Assembly (NCBI GenBank): GCA_016218825.1
Contig: JACRCV010000025.1
Location: 1 to 64,000, forward strand
From: Deltaproteobacteria bacterium
GTDB lineage: Bacteria > Myxococcota > XYA12-FULL-58-9
Direction of reading: 5' to 3'
DNA: 64,000 nt
Numbering within the stretch: the first letter of the stretch is position 1; every line of letters begins with the position of its first letter. Shown piece after piece: positions 42,781 to 51,275 of the stretch. The translations under genes were made by a program, and so were the position numbers. Below the pieces are notes generated by a model. That model was not told the origin of the DNA and did no database searches. It saw only the letters and a program-made list of their open reading frames with translations.

Positions 42781-44724
42781 ATGCACAAGCTCCTTGGCTC
42801 CGGGTATCGGGCTGACGTCGACGCGGCGCTCGACCTGCTCGGCAAACGCAAGCTCGTGCTCGCGATCCACGACCAGAGCTTTCCGAGCCTGCCGGGCGAG
42901 GACCTCGGCCGCGGCTCGCCGTACCAGCGGGGGGGCGCGGAGTTCCTCGAGACCGTCGCGGCGCTGGGCTTCACCGGGGTCTTGCTCGGCCCCCAGGGCC
43001 AGACGAGCAGGATCAACCCCTCTCCCTATGACGGCACGCTGTTCTCGCGCAGCACCTTGGCCGTTGCCTGCCACGAGCTGACGACCCCAACCTGGCTCGG
43101 GCTCATCAGTCCGCAGCGCTTCCAGGCGGCGGTCGACGCCAAGCCGCCGGCGCCGAAGAACCGCGCCACCTACGACTACGCCTTCGGCGCGGCGCGCGAC
43201 CTGTTGCTCGACGCCTTCGACGCGCTCTGCGGTCGCCGCCGGCAGAACGACCCGGACGCCACCCGCCTGATGGCCGAGCTCGACCTGTTCTCGGTGAGCG
43301 AGCGCGCCTGGCTCGCCGCCGACACGCTGTTCTATGCGCTCTGCCTCGAGCACGGCACCGACGCCGTCGGCGAGTGGCCGCAGGAGGGCGAGGCGAGCAT
43401 CGATCGCCACCTCGCCGCGCCCCCCGAGAGCCTCGCCGCCGCGGCCGCGGCACGAGCTCGGCACCTGCGCGAGCGCCACGCGAGCGCCATCGAGTTCTAC
43501 ACCTTCGGTCAGCTGATCGCGCATCGCCAGCACGCGGCGCTGCGGCGTCGCGCCGGCGCCCTCGGCCTCAAGCTCTACGGTGATCTCCAGATCGGCATCG
43601 GCGCCCCGGACCGCTTCGCCGCCGGCGAGATCTTTCTCGACGGCTACTTGATGGGCGCACCACCGTCACGCACCAACCCCGAAGGCCAGCCGTGGAGCTA
43701 CGCGGTGCTCGACCCGCGAAAGTACCGTGGCCAAGGAGGGGCGCCGGGCCCGGCGCTCGGCTTCGTGTTGCGTCGCTTCCACAAGATGCTCGCCGAGTAC
43801 GACGGCATCCGCCTCGACCATCCGCACGGCCTGGTCTGTCCGTGGGTCTACGACGCCCTCCAGGCCGACCCGCTGTACGCGGTGCAGCACGGCGCTCGGC
43901 TCTTCGAATCGCCGGGCCTCGCCGACCATCCGCGGCTGGCGCCTTTGGCGATCGCGCGGGCCGCGCAACTGAACCCCGATCCACACACGCCGCGCTACGC
44001 CGACCAATGGGTCACGAGCCTCGACGACACCCAGGTCGAGCGCTACGCCGTCCTCGTCGATGCGATCATGGGGGCGGCGAGCGCATGCGGCCGGGCGCCC
44101 GACGACATCATCTGCGAGGTGCTCAGCACTCGCCCCTATCCCCTCGAGCGGGTGATGGCGCGGCACCACCTCGGCCGCTTCCGAGTGACGCAGAAGGCCA
44201 ACCTCGACGATCCGAGCGACGTCTACCGCACCGAGAACGCCGCGGCCGAAGACTGGGTCATGGTCGGCACCCACGACACCGCGCCGTTGTGGGCCCTCCT
44301 CGAGACCTGGGCGAAGAACGGCAACCTCAGGCGTCAGGCGGACTACCTGGCCTGGCGTCTGGTGCCGGGACCGGATCGGCAGGGGACCGCGGCGCGCTGG
44401 GCCGCGACGCCGGCGGCGCTCGCCAACGCCAAGCTCGCCGACCTGTTCGCCTGCGCCGCCCGACAGGTGATGGTCTTCATGTCGGATCTGCTGGGCTATG
44501 ACGAGATCTACAACGCCCCCGGCACGGTCTCCGCCGCCAACTGGTCACTGCGGATCCCGCCCGACTATTGGAACGACTACACCGCGAAGCTTAGCGCCGG
44601 CATGGCCTTCGACATCCCGCGGGCGCTGGCCCTGGCGCTCACGAGCCGGGGAGCCGAGATCGCCTCGACGCACCGCGAGCTGATCTCTCGCCTGGAGCGC
44701 GGGATGCTGGCATACCGTGCGTGA
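42781..44724 (+). CDS. malQ: 4-alpha-glucanotransferase (GH77), second copy
   Basis: The protein has 647 residues from ATG 42781, preceded by a weak RBS. GH77 landmarks: GPQGQTSRINPSPYDGTLFS (substrate loop), IRLDHPHGLVC (nucleophile Asp), IICEVLSTRP (acid/base Glu; here EVLS rather than EDLG), and VGTHDTAPLWAL. It lacks the MalQ N-terminal extension of the fused copy and is a divergent paralogue, closer in layout to amylomaltases that open with GSPYQ. It transfers glucan chains between maltodextrins. It is transcribed away from the fusion gene, toward the HAD and amidotransferase genes. Confidence 0.85.
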   Translation: MHKLLGSGYRADVDAALDLLGKRKLVLAIHDQSFPSLPGEDLGRGSPYQRGGAEFLETVAALGFTGVLLGPQGQTSRINPSPYDGTLFSRSTLAVACHELTTPTWLGLISPQRFQAAVDAKPPAPKNRATYDYAFGAARDLLLDAFDALCGRRRQNDPDATRLMAELDLFSVSERAWLAADTLFYALCLEHGTDAVGEWPQEGEASIDRHLAAPPESLAAAAAARARHLRERHASAIEFYTFGQLIAHRQHAALRRRAGALGLKLYGDLQIGIGAPDRFAAGEIFLDGYLMGAPPSRTNPEGQPWSYAVLDPRKYRGQGGAPGPALGFVLRRFHKMLAEYDGIRLDHPHGLVCPWVYDALQADPLYAVQHGARLFESPGLADHPRLAPLAIARAAQLNPDPHTPRYADQWVTSLDDTQVERYAVLVDAIMGAASACGRAPDDIICEVLSTRPYPLERVMARHHLGRFRVTQKANLDDPSDVYRTENAAAEDWVMVGTHDTAPLWALLETWAKNGNLRRQADYLAWRLVPGPDRQGTAARWAATPAALANAKLADLFACAARQVMVFMSDLLGYDEIYNAPGTVSAANWSLRIPPDYWNDYTAKLSAGMAFDIPRALALALTSRGAEIASTHRELISRLERGMLAYRA

Positions 44725-44784
44725 CGGCGGCCACAAATCGCCGCAGGCCGCGAGCGGTCGGCGCCGGTCGAGGAGAGATCACGG

Positions 44785-45549
44785 ATGACCATCAAAGCGG
44801 TGAGCTTCGATCTCTGGGACACGTTGGTGATCGACGACTCCGACGAGATCGAGCGCGGCAAGCGCGGCCTACGCACCAAGAAGGAGGAGCGCCGCCACCT
44901 GGTGTGGGAGGCCTTATCCCGCCACGGCGAGATCGAGCTCGACAGCGTGCGCTTGGCGTACAACGTCGCCGACGCCGCCTTCAACAAGGTCTGGCACGAT
45001 CAACACGTCACCTGGCCGATCGAGGACCGGCTCCGGGTGCTGCTCGCCGGGCTCGGCCAGACCCTGCCCGCCGACGAGCTCGCGGCCGTGGTGCGCGCCC
45101 ACCAGGTGATGGAGGTCGAGATCCCGCCGGCGCCGATGCCGGCGGTCGCGGCGACCCTCGCGACCTTGCGGCAACGCTACAAGCTCTGCGTGACCTCGGA
45201 CGCGGTGGTGACGCCGGGCACCGAGCTGCGCCGCCTGCTCGCCAAGCACCAGCTCGACCGCCACTTCGACGCCTTCGTGTTCTCCGACGAGGTCGGTCAC
45301 TCCAAGCCCCATCCGTCGGTGTTCGAGGCGGTCGCCAAGGCGCTGAACGTCGCCCTGCCCGAGATCGTCCACGTCGGTGACCGGCAGCACAACGACGTCG
45401 CCGGACCGCAGCGACTGGGGATGAAGACCGTGCTCTTCGTCGGCTCGCGCGCCGTCGACCGCGACCAGAGCACCGCCGACGCCATCTGCGCCCATCTGTC
45501 CGAGCTGCCGGCCGCGATCCGTCGCATCGCCGAACAACCAACCGTGTGA
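44785..45549 (+). CDS. HAD-superfamily hydrolase
   Basis: The protein has 254 residues from ATG 44785 (RBS aggagag). HAD motif I is SFDLWDTLV; the second Asp of the usual D-x-D is Trp, as in some haloacid-dehalogenase-like members, so a phosphatase mechanism is uncertain. Motif II is VTSDA (about 135), Lys is in HSKPHPSVFE (about 173), and the acidic motif is HVGDRQHNDVAG. The cap is helical (C1 type). The downstream amidotransferase starts 15 bp later, so they are probably cotranscribed. Substrate unknown. Confidence 0.8.
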   Translation: MTIKAVSFDLWDTLVIDDSDEIERGKRGLRTKKEERRHLVWEALSRHGEIELDSVRLAYNVADAAFNKVWHDQHVTWPIEDRLRVLLAGLGQTLPADELAAVVRAHQVMEVEIPPAPMPAVAATLATLRQRYKLCVTSDAVVTPGTELRRLLAKHQLDRHFDAFVFSDEVGHSKPHPSVFEAVAKALNVALPEIVHVGDRQHNDVAGPQRLGMKTVLFVGSRAVDRDQSTADAICAHLSELPAAIRRIAEQPTV

Positions 45550-45564
45550 GAGGAGAGTCTGCCG

Positions 45565-46425
45565 ATGGCCAATCCGGTTCGTTTTCTCATCATCGACGGC
45601 TACGCCAAGGAAGGCCGCGACGAGCTCATCGTCAACAAGGCCGGCTGCGCCGGCGAGCTCTACGCCGACATGTTCCGCTACAACCTGCCGGGCTGCGAGT
45701 GTGACATCCTGTTCCCCTCCGATCCGGGCGCGACGCTAGAGCCCGGCGTCAGCCTCGAGCAGTACGACGGCATCGGCTGGACCGGCTGCTCGCTCACGGT
45801 CTACGACGACAAGGACGAGCGCGTAACGCGGCAGCTCGAGCTCGCGCGCCAAGCCTACGAGAAGGGGGTGCCGAGCTTCGGCACCTGCTGGGGCGCGCAA
45901 GTGGCCATCGTCGCCGCCGGCGGCATCGTCCGCGCCAATCCCCGCGGCCGCGAGATGGGCCTGGCGCGCAAGATCATGCTGACCCCCGAAGGTCGCGCCC
46001 ACCCGTTCTACGTCGGGCGGTCGTCGGTGTTCGACGGCTTCACCAGTCACCTGGACGAAGTCACCCACCTGCCTCCCGGGGCGCTGCGCCTGTCGACCAA
46101 CGCCTTCACCAACGTCCAGTCGGTGGCGGTCGACCACAAGCGCGGGAGCTTCTGGGCGCTGCAGTACCACCCGGAGTATTCGCTCTACAACATGGCGCGC
46201 CTGGTGTTCTGCCGCATCGACAAGCTCATCACCGGCGGCTTCTTCAAGACCCGCGACGACGCCCTCGACTACGTCGCCAAGCTCGAGACCCTGCACGCCC
46301 ATCCGGAGCGCAAGGACCTCGCGTGGCTCTTGGGCATCGACCAGGACATCCTCGATCAGAACGTGCGTCAGACCGAGGTGAAGAACTGGATCGAGCGCCT
46401 GGTGCTGCCGCACATCCGCCGCTGA
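45565..46425 (+). CDS. Class I glutamine amidotransferase-like protein
   Basis: The protein has 286 residues from ATG 45565 (RBS gagaggagag). The catalytic triad is visible: Cys in SFGTCWGAQ (about 110), His in LQYHPEYS and Glu two residues on. It resembles free-standing GuaA-type GATase domains but extends about 70 residues further (KLETLHAHPERKDLAWLLGI). No synthetase partner is nearby, so either it hydrolyses another gamma-glutamyl compound or it serves a distant partner. Confidence 0.82.
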   Translation: MANPVRFLIIDGYAKEGRDELIVNKAGCAGELYADMFRYNLPGCECDILFPSDPGATLEPGVSLEQYDGIGWTGCSLTVYDDKDERVTRQLELARQAYEKGVPSFGTCWGAQVAIVAAGGIVRANPRGREMGLARKIMLTPEGRAHPFYVGRSSVFDGFTSHLDEVTHLPPGALRLSTNAFTNVQSVAVDHKRGSFWALQYHPEYSLYNMARLVFCRIDKLITGGFFKTRDDALDYVAKLETLHAHPERKDLAWLLGIDQDILDQNVRQTEVKNWIERLVLPHIRR

Positions 46426-46431
46426 GGCGAG

Positions 46432-46626
46432 CTACTCGCGGCTCGCGGCCACGAGCTTACGATACTGCTCGTCGATGTAGGCGCTGACGTAACGGTCGAG
46501 GTCGTCGTCGCTCATCGTCGAGGACGGCTCGAAGGCGACGGGCGCGGCGGTGGCGAACGCCACGATTCCGCTCGTCACCAGCATCGACACGCAGGCGGCC
46601 AGGATTGCGATCACGGTGCTTTTCAT
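46432..46626 (-). CDS. Small membrane-anchored or secreted protein
   Basis: The protein has 64 residues from ATG 46626 with a strong RBS (cggaggaattgca). The N-terminus KSTVIAILAACVSMLVTSGIVAFATA is one membrane helix or signal; the rest is acidic (SDDDLDRYVSAYIDEQYRKL). I do not recognise a family. It is convergent with the amidotransferase gene (6 bp) and divergent from the porin gene. Confidence 0.6.
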   Translation of the reverse strand: MKSTVIAILAACVSMLVTSGIVAFATAAPVAFEPSSTMSDDDLDRYVSAYIDEQYRKLVAASRE

Positions 46627-46661
46627 TGCAATTCCTCCGAGTGAGTCGTATGTCGCGCAAT

Positions 46662-46689
46662 CGACTCCCCTCGAAGCTTAGGGGCGTCG
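46662..46689. promoter_or_regulatory. 28-bp dyad in the divergent region before the porin gene
   Basis: CGAC-t-CCCCT (46662-46671) pairs with AGGGG-c-GTCG (46680-46689) around cgaagctt. It lies 36-63 bp upstream of the small protein's start and about 100 bp before the porin gene, so it could be an operator for either. No clear promoter consensus is seen around it. Confidence 0.45.
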
Positions 46690-46792
46690 ATCAACGGCGT
46701 CAAAATTCTGGCCGGCTGGAGACCAGGGCGCGTCGCGGCGCTGAGCCGAAGCACGTGAGCGGCGCGGCGCGCCTCGACGACAAGGAGCAGCG

Positions 46793-48145
46793 ATGATCTC
46801 TCTGTTCACGATGATGTTGGCGTTGACCCCGGTCTCGGACCCGGAAGGCGCTCCGGCCGGCGCGACGCCGAGCGCTCCTGACGCCGCGGCTACGAGCAGC
46901 GACACGCCGGCCCCGAGCGCCGCTCCGGCCGAGACCAAGCCGCAGCCGACGCCGGCCGAGACGACGCCGGCCGTGCCGACCACCGGCACCGCGCCGGTCG
47001 TGAGCTGGGGCGCCCAGATCCGACCTCGGGTCGAGAAGTCATTCGGCGGCAACCTCGGCGTGCCGCGCTCCACCGAGACCCTCGACGAGCTCGGCAACTA
47101 CCGCGTCAGCCAGCGCAGCCGCGCCACCCTCGCGATCACGGCCGACCTGTTGCGCGCTCGCCTCACGCTCCAAGACGTTCGCGTCTGGGCGACCGAGCGC
47201 AGCACCCAGGGCGACTACACCGCCGACGGCCTCGACCTGCACGAGGGCTACGTGCAGCTCGGCGTCGACGACGCGCTGCGCGTCGGGCGCCAGGAGATCG
47301 TGTTCGGCCGCGGCCGACTCCTCGGCAACAGCGACTGGATCCAACAGGCGCGCACCTTCGACGCTCTGGTGCTGTGGCACCAGACGCCGAACGCCAAGCT
47401 GACCTTCGTCGCCACCCGGGTGAAAGAGAGCGCGGGCGCGCATCCGTTCTTCGACGTGCTCGCGGGCGAATTGCAGACGACGCGCGCCGGGCTGCGGCTC
47501 AGCGTGCCGGTGATCTGCATGACCAACCAGTGGCTGAAGTCGACCGACCGCGGCCCGTCGACCGAGGGCTGGTCGCTCGCCACCGGCGGCGCCGACTTGA
47601 GCTTCGACGGCCCGTGGTTCGGGCGCGCCGAGGTCTACGGCCAGACGGGCACCAACCACTTCGCGTACCTGTTCGCCGCGAGCGCCGGCTACACCCTCTC
47701 CGAGCTCTGGGCGCCGATGCTGGGCATCGAATACCTGAGCGGCGACAAGGACCACACCAACCGCCAGAGCGGCACCTTCGACACCTTGTTCCAGTCGAGC
47801 CGGGCGTTCTACGGGCTGATGGACCGGTTCGCCAACATCGCCGCCGACACCAACGACGGCGGCCTCGTCGACATCCTGGCGCAGAACCATGCCCGCCTCG
47901 GCGCCGGCACCCTCGACGTCGCGGTGCACCACTTCCGCCTGGCGCGGCCCGACCGCCTCGGCAACGACGGTGCGCTCGGGATCGAGGCCGACGCGGTCTA
48001 CAGCGTTCCGGTCGTCGACCACGTCACCTTGAGCATCGGCGGCGGTCTGTTCGTCGACCAGGGCGACATCGCCAGCGCCCGCAAGACGGCGAGCATCAGG
48101 ACCTGGCACGACTGGGTCTACGCCGGCCTCGACCTCAGCCTGTAA
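46793..48145 (+). CDS. Alginate-export-family outer-membrane porin
   Basis: The protein has 450 residues from ATG 46793 (RBS aaggag). A weak signal peptide is followed by a Pro/Thr/Ala-rich spacer (about 20-70). The barrel then begins VVSWGAQIRPRVEKSF, with NYRVSQRSRATLAI, VGRQEIVFGRGRLLGNSDW and many later beta strands ending in DLSL. The R-x-G-RQ-x-x-x-x-G-x-R-L ... QGRTFD pattern is that of AlgE-like alginate_exp (PF13372) proteins. It should sit in the outer membrane; the true solute is unknown. Its end overlaps the convergent gene by 11 bp. Confidence 0.75.
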   Translation: MISLFTMMLALTPVSDPEGAPAGATPSAPDAAATSSDTPAPSAAPAETKPQPTPAETTPAVPTTGTAPVVSWGAQIRPRVEKSFGGNLGVPRSTETLDELGNYRVSQRSRATLAITADLLRARLTLQDVRVWATERSTQGDYTADGLDLHEGYVQLGVDDALRVGRQEIVFGRGRLLGNSDWIQQARTFDALVLWHQTPNAKLTFVATRVKESAGAHPFFDVLAGELQTTRAGLRLSVPVICMTNQWLKSTDRGPSTEGWSLATGGADLSFDGPWFGRAEVYGQTGTNHFAYLFAASAGYTLSELWAPMLGIEYLSGDKDHTNRQSGTFDTLFQSSRAFYGLMDRFANIAADTNDGGLVDILAQNHARLGAGTLDVAVHHFRLARPDRLGNDGALGIEADAVYSVPVVDHVTLSIGGGLFVDQGDIASARKTASIRTWHDWVYAGLDLSL

Positions 48146-50678
48146 TCGACCGGCGTCGCCGGACGAACACCCACCCCACCGGGGCCGCGAGCCCGGCGAC
48201 GACGGCGAGCGGCCAAAGCCAGAAGCCGAGCCAGACGTCCAGCGGCCGGGCGGCGTAGCGCAGCCGCGTCAGCACCCGCGGCAACGCGGAGACCTCTTCT
48301 CGCATCGCTGCCTCGAGCTCGGCGCCGCTCTGGTCGAAGTGTCGCAGCGCCAGCACCCCGGCCAGCGCCCGCGCCTCGAGACCGCTCGGCAGCTCGCGCC
48401 AGCCGTCCTCGAGGAAGGCCCGTTGCTCGACCGCGGAGCGCTGTTGCCAGTCGGGCCAGCGAATGGCCAACTGCTCGTCCGCCGGCAGGGTCGACAGCCA
48501 CTCGCTCGCCGCCTCGCGCCGCGCCGCCTCCGGGATGGCCTGCCACCATTCGTCGAGCCGCAGGCGCTCGTTCGGGTCCCGCGACGCGAGCCACGCCGCG
48601 AGCCGCGCCGGTCGCAGGCTAGACCACTCGAGCCCGGCCTCACCGCGCGCCCGCGCCGCCTCCAGGCTTTCACGCGCCCGGGTGTTCATGCGCCGTTCGT
48701 AGGCCGCGATCTGGGTGGCGCGCGCGACGCTGTCGAGCAGCGCCCACCAGCGGTCGACCTCTTCCTGCACCTCGGGGGGTTGGGTGCTCAACCACAGCTC
48801 CGCCGCGATGCGGGGCAGGTCGCGGCTGCCGGGGGCGGTCGCCGCCTGCAGCAACCATCCGGCGCGCTCGGCCTCGGAGACCAAGGTCGGCCACTGCCGC
48901 GCCCAGCCGATCCGCCTCGCCGCCGGCTGGGCGTGCCACCACGTCGCGAGCCGACGCTGCCGCTCCGGTTCGGACCAGCCGGCCACGGTCTCTTTGGCCT
49001 CGGCGAGGGCGGCCGCGGCGCTCAGACCCGCCAGGGTTTCGGCCTCGAACGCGGTCGGGCTCGACAACCACCCGACCCCGGCGGTGGCGAGCTCCAGGCG
49101 ACGGCCGACGTCGAGGGTCACCGGCTTCGTCAGGGCGCAGGCGGACGGCGGCCGGGCGACGCCCTCGGCGCCGCTCTGCGCTTCGACGGCGTAGCGCACC
49201 CCGACCGTGCTCAAGATCCGCGACGGCACCCGATCGACGAAGCGTGAGACGCCGGCCGCCACCCGCCCGACCACCTTCGGCACCCCTTCGCTGAACCGCA
49301 GGATGCGGTAGCCGGTGACCAACGGTCGCCTGAGCTCCGCGGCCCGCGCCCGGAGAGGCGCGGCGGCGTGGGTCACGTCGCTCTCGGGCAGCTCCCAGCT
49401 CACCTCCACCTGGTCGTGGTCGTAATAGAAGTCGGAGCTCTGCGGCTCCGACCCGAGCGCGCGCGCCCGGGACAAGGGTGGTCCCTCGAGGCCGGCGGGC
49501 ACGAGCAGCGCGGTGGCCTCGGCCGCACCGCTCTTGGCGCCGAGCGCCGACAGCGCCGTCACCTGATAGATGGGGGCGACGAGCGGCGCCTCGGCGAGCA
49601 CGTCGGTGTAGCTGCCACGCCCCGGGGCGAGCTCGGCCACCACCACCGGCTTCGGATCGATCCCCTCGGTCGCGGTCCGCACCAGCGCCTCGATGCTGTC
49701 GGCGCTCTTGCCGTCGCAGACAAACGCCAGGCGCAAGCGCGCTTGCAGCGCCGCGACGTCGGGGCGTCGTTCGATGCGGACCACCGCCGGCCCGGGCACG
49801 CCGAGCGGTGGATCCCAGACGAGACGCGCCTCGGCGCTCTTGCCGGGCTCGGGCAGGGCGAGCACCGCGGTCAAGTGCGCCGGCGCGCCGGCGCTCGGGG
49901 TCTCGATGCCGCGCAGCACGCCGCTGAGCAGCTCGAGCTCGATTCGCACCCGGTCGCGAAGCGCAGCGAAGGCCTCGGTGGCGCGCGACGCCTCGAAGCC
50001 GATGTGCAACCCGGCCTCGTCGGCGGCGGCGATCAGGTCGAGCGCGTGCGCGAGCGCCACCTCGAGGCGGAGGAAAGCGTCGAGCTGGTCGCCGACGGCG
50101 GCGTCCTTGGCGCGGAGGCGGGCGATGTTGGTCTCGGCCGCGGCGACCTCGTCGAGGGCCTCGCCGATGTCTTGCAGCGCGGCGCTCGAGTCGATGACCC
50201 GCACCTGGATCGGCCGTTGGCGCGAGAACAGATCGACGATGTCGTCGGCGGCGTCGCAGATCTTGGCGATCGCGTGATGCAAGCGCCGCAGCGGCGCCCC
50301 GACCTCGGCGATGCGCGCCGCGGCGGCGAGCTCCTCGAGCGCTTCGGTGACCTCGGCGTGGTACGCTCGGCTGACGACCGGCAGCGCGGTGGCAGACACC
50401 CGGCTCGGGACGCTCAACGACAGGCGGCGAAACACCTCGAGGGCGGGCTCGGGGATCGGCGTCGCGGTCGTGGCCTCCGGCGCTTGCCCGGCGGCAAACA
50501 CCTTGGTCGCCGCGGGCACGAGCTCGACCAACGCCAGGCGATAGACGTCGAGCACGATCTCGAGGCTCGCGGCGGCCCGATGCAGCCCACCGGTCTCCGC
50601 GGGCGGGCGCTCGTCGTGCGCCGCCGACGCAGCTCCCGGCCAGGAGCTGATCGCGACCAACACCGCGACCAAAGCCAC
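48135..50678 (-). CDS. Large secreted hypothetical protein with C-terminal membrane helix
   Basis: The protein has 847 residues from GTG 50678. A signal peptide (ALVAVLVAISSWPGAASA) and a C-terminal helix (GFWLWPLAVVAGLAAPVGWVFV) followed by RRRR suggest a periplasm- or surface-facing protein held at its end. It looks like MYXO-CTERM but lacks the Cys. The centre has two fibronectin-III-like stretches (ARLVWDPPLGVPGPAVVRIERRPD and QVEVSWELPE). Residues about 560-790 hold Trp-rich repeats: ERQRRLATWWHAQP, EAERAGWLLQAA, ERLRLDEWWQAIP, VEQRAFLEDGWRELP. I know of no family. It lies 19 bp downstream of the Fe-S carrier gene. Confidence 0.6.
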   Translation of the reverse strand: MALVAVLVAISSWPGAASAAHDERPPAETGGLHRAAASLEIVLDVYRLALVELVPAATKVFAAGQAPEATTATPIPEPALEVFRRLSLSVPSRVSATALPVVSRAYHAEVTEALEELAAAARIAEVGAPLRRLHHAIAKICDAADDIVDLFSRQRPIQVRVIDSSAALQDIGEALDEVAAAETNIARLRAKDAAVGDQLDAFLRLEVALAHALDLIAAADEAGLHIGFEASRATEAFAALRDRVRIELELLSGVLRGIETPSAGAPAHLTAVLALPEPGKSAEARLVWDPPLGVPGPAVVRIERRPDVAALQARLRLAFVCDGKSADSIEALVRTATEGIDPKPVVVAELAPGRGSYTDVLAEAPLVAPIYQVTALSALGAKSGAAEATALLVPAGLEGPPLSRARALGSEPQSSDFYYDHDQVEVSWELPESDVTHAAAPLRARAAELRRPLVTGYRILRFSEGVPKVVGRVAAGVSRFVDRVPSRILSTVGVRYAVEAQSGAEGVARPPSACALTKPVTLDVGRRLELATAGVGWLSSPTAFEAETLAGLSAAAALAEAKETVAGWSEPERQRRLATWWHAQPAARRIGWARQWPTLVSEAERAGWLLQAATAPGSRDLPRIAAELWLSTQPPEVQEEVDRWWALLDSVARATQIAAYERRMNTRARESLEAARARGEAGLEWSSLRPARLAAWLASRDPNERLRLDEWWQAIPEAARREAASEWLSTLPADEQLAIRWPDWQQRSAVEQRAFLEDGWRELPSGLEARALAGVLALRHFDQSGAELEAAMREEVSALPRVLTRLRYAARPLDVWLGFWLWPLAVVAGLAAPVGWVFVRRRRSITG

Positions 50679-50697
50679 GCGGGTCTTCGTCCCCGGC

Positions 50698-51078
50698 CTA
50701 GGTCGCGAACGAGCTGCCGCAGCCGCAGGCGCGCACGATGTTCGGGTTGTTGAACTTGAAGCCGGAGCCGTTCAGATCGTCGATGTAGTCGATCACCGTG
50801 CCCTCGAGGTGCGCGGCGCTGAACGGGTCGACGAACACCTTGACGCCGTGCTGCTCCGACACGAAGTCATCCTCGGTCGACTCTTTCGCGAAGTCGAGAA
50901 GATACTGCAGGCCCGAGCACCCGCCCCCCATCACCCCGACCCTGAGGCCGTGACCGGTCAGGTTCTCCTGCTTCATCGCTTCCTTGACCATCATCGCGGC
51001 CTTGTCGGTCAGCGTCACCGGCGTCGGCGTCTCGGGCACCACGGCCTCGGCACCGCTCGCTTGGGGTCCGGTCTGCAT
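50698..51078 (-). CDS. IscA/ErpA-type iron-sulfur cluster carrier
   Basis: The protein has 126 residues from ATG 51078 (AGGAG nine bases upstream). An N-terminal Thr/Pro/Ala-rich tail of about 22 residues precedes the HesB-like domain: RVGVMGGGCSGLQYLLDF and CGCGSSF, giving the three cluster-binding cysteines (C-x ... C-G-C). It delivers or scaffolds [2Fe-2S] or [4Fe-4S] clusters. Possible clients in the window are the sulfite reductase and APS reductase. No isc or suf operon is nearby. Confidence 0.9.
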   Translation of the reverse strand: MQTGPQASGAEAVVPETPTPVTLTDKAAMMVKEAMKQENLTGHGLRVGVMGGGCSGLQYLLDFAKESTEDDFVSEQHGVKVFVDPFSAAHLEGTVIDYIDDLNGSGFKFNNPNIVRACGCGSSFAT

Positions 51079-51153
51079 CTCGCTCACTCCTGTCGCACGC
51101 CCGAAACCAGGCATCCTCCTCAACTCAGGGCGGCGTACCCACCACCTTGGCCA

Positions 51154-51181
51154 ATATAAGGATACCGCCTCTGAGGCGCAA
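51154..51181 (-). promoter_or_regulatory. Promoter and palindrome upstream of the Fe-S carrier gene
   Basis: On the minus strand TTGCGC (51176-51181) and TTATAT (51154-51159) are 16 bp apart. The perfect palindrome CGCCTCTGAGGCG (51166-51178) overlaps the -35 and spacer. Repression at this site by a regulator is inferred. Confidence 0.45.
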
Positions 51182-51275
51182 TGGGAGTTTTCGGTCGCTT
51201 TCCCAAGATGTTGCGCCGAGTTGGCGGGATTCGTCGTCGACGCGGCGAAAGGACCGACTCGCCTCGAAGCGCGCG

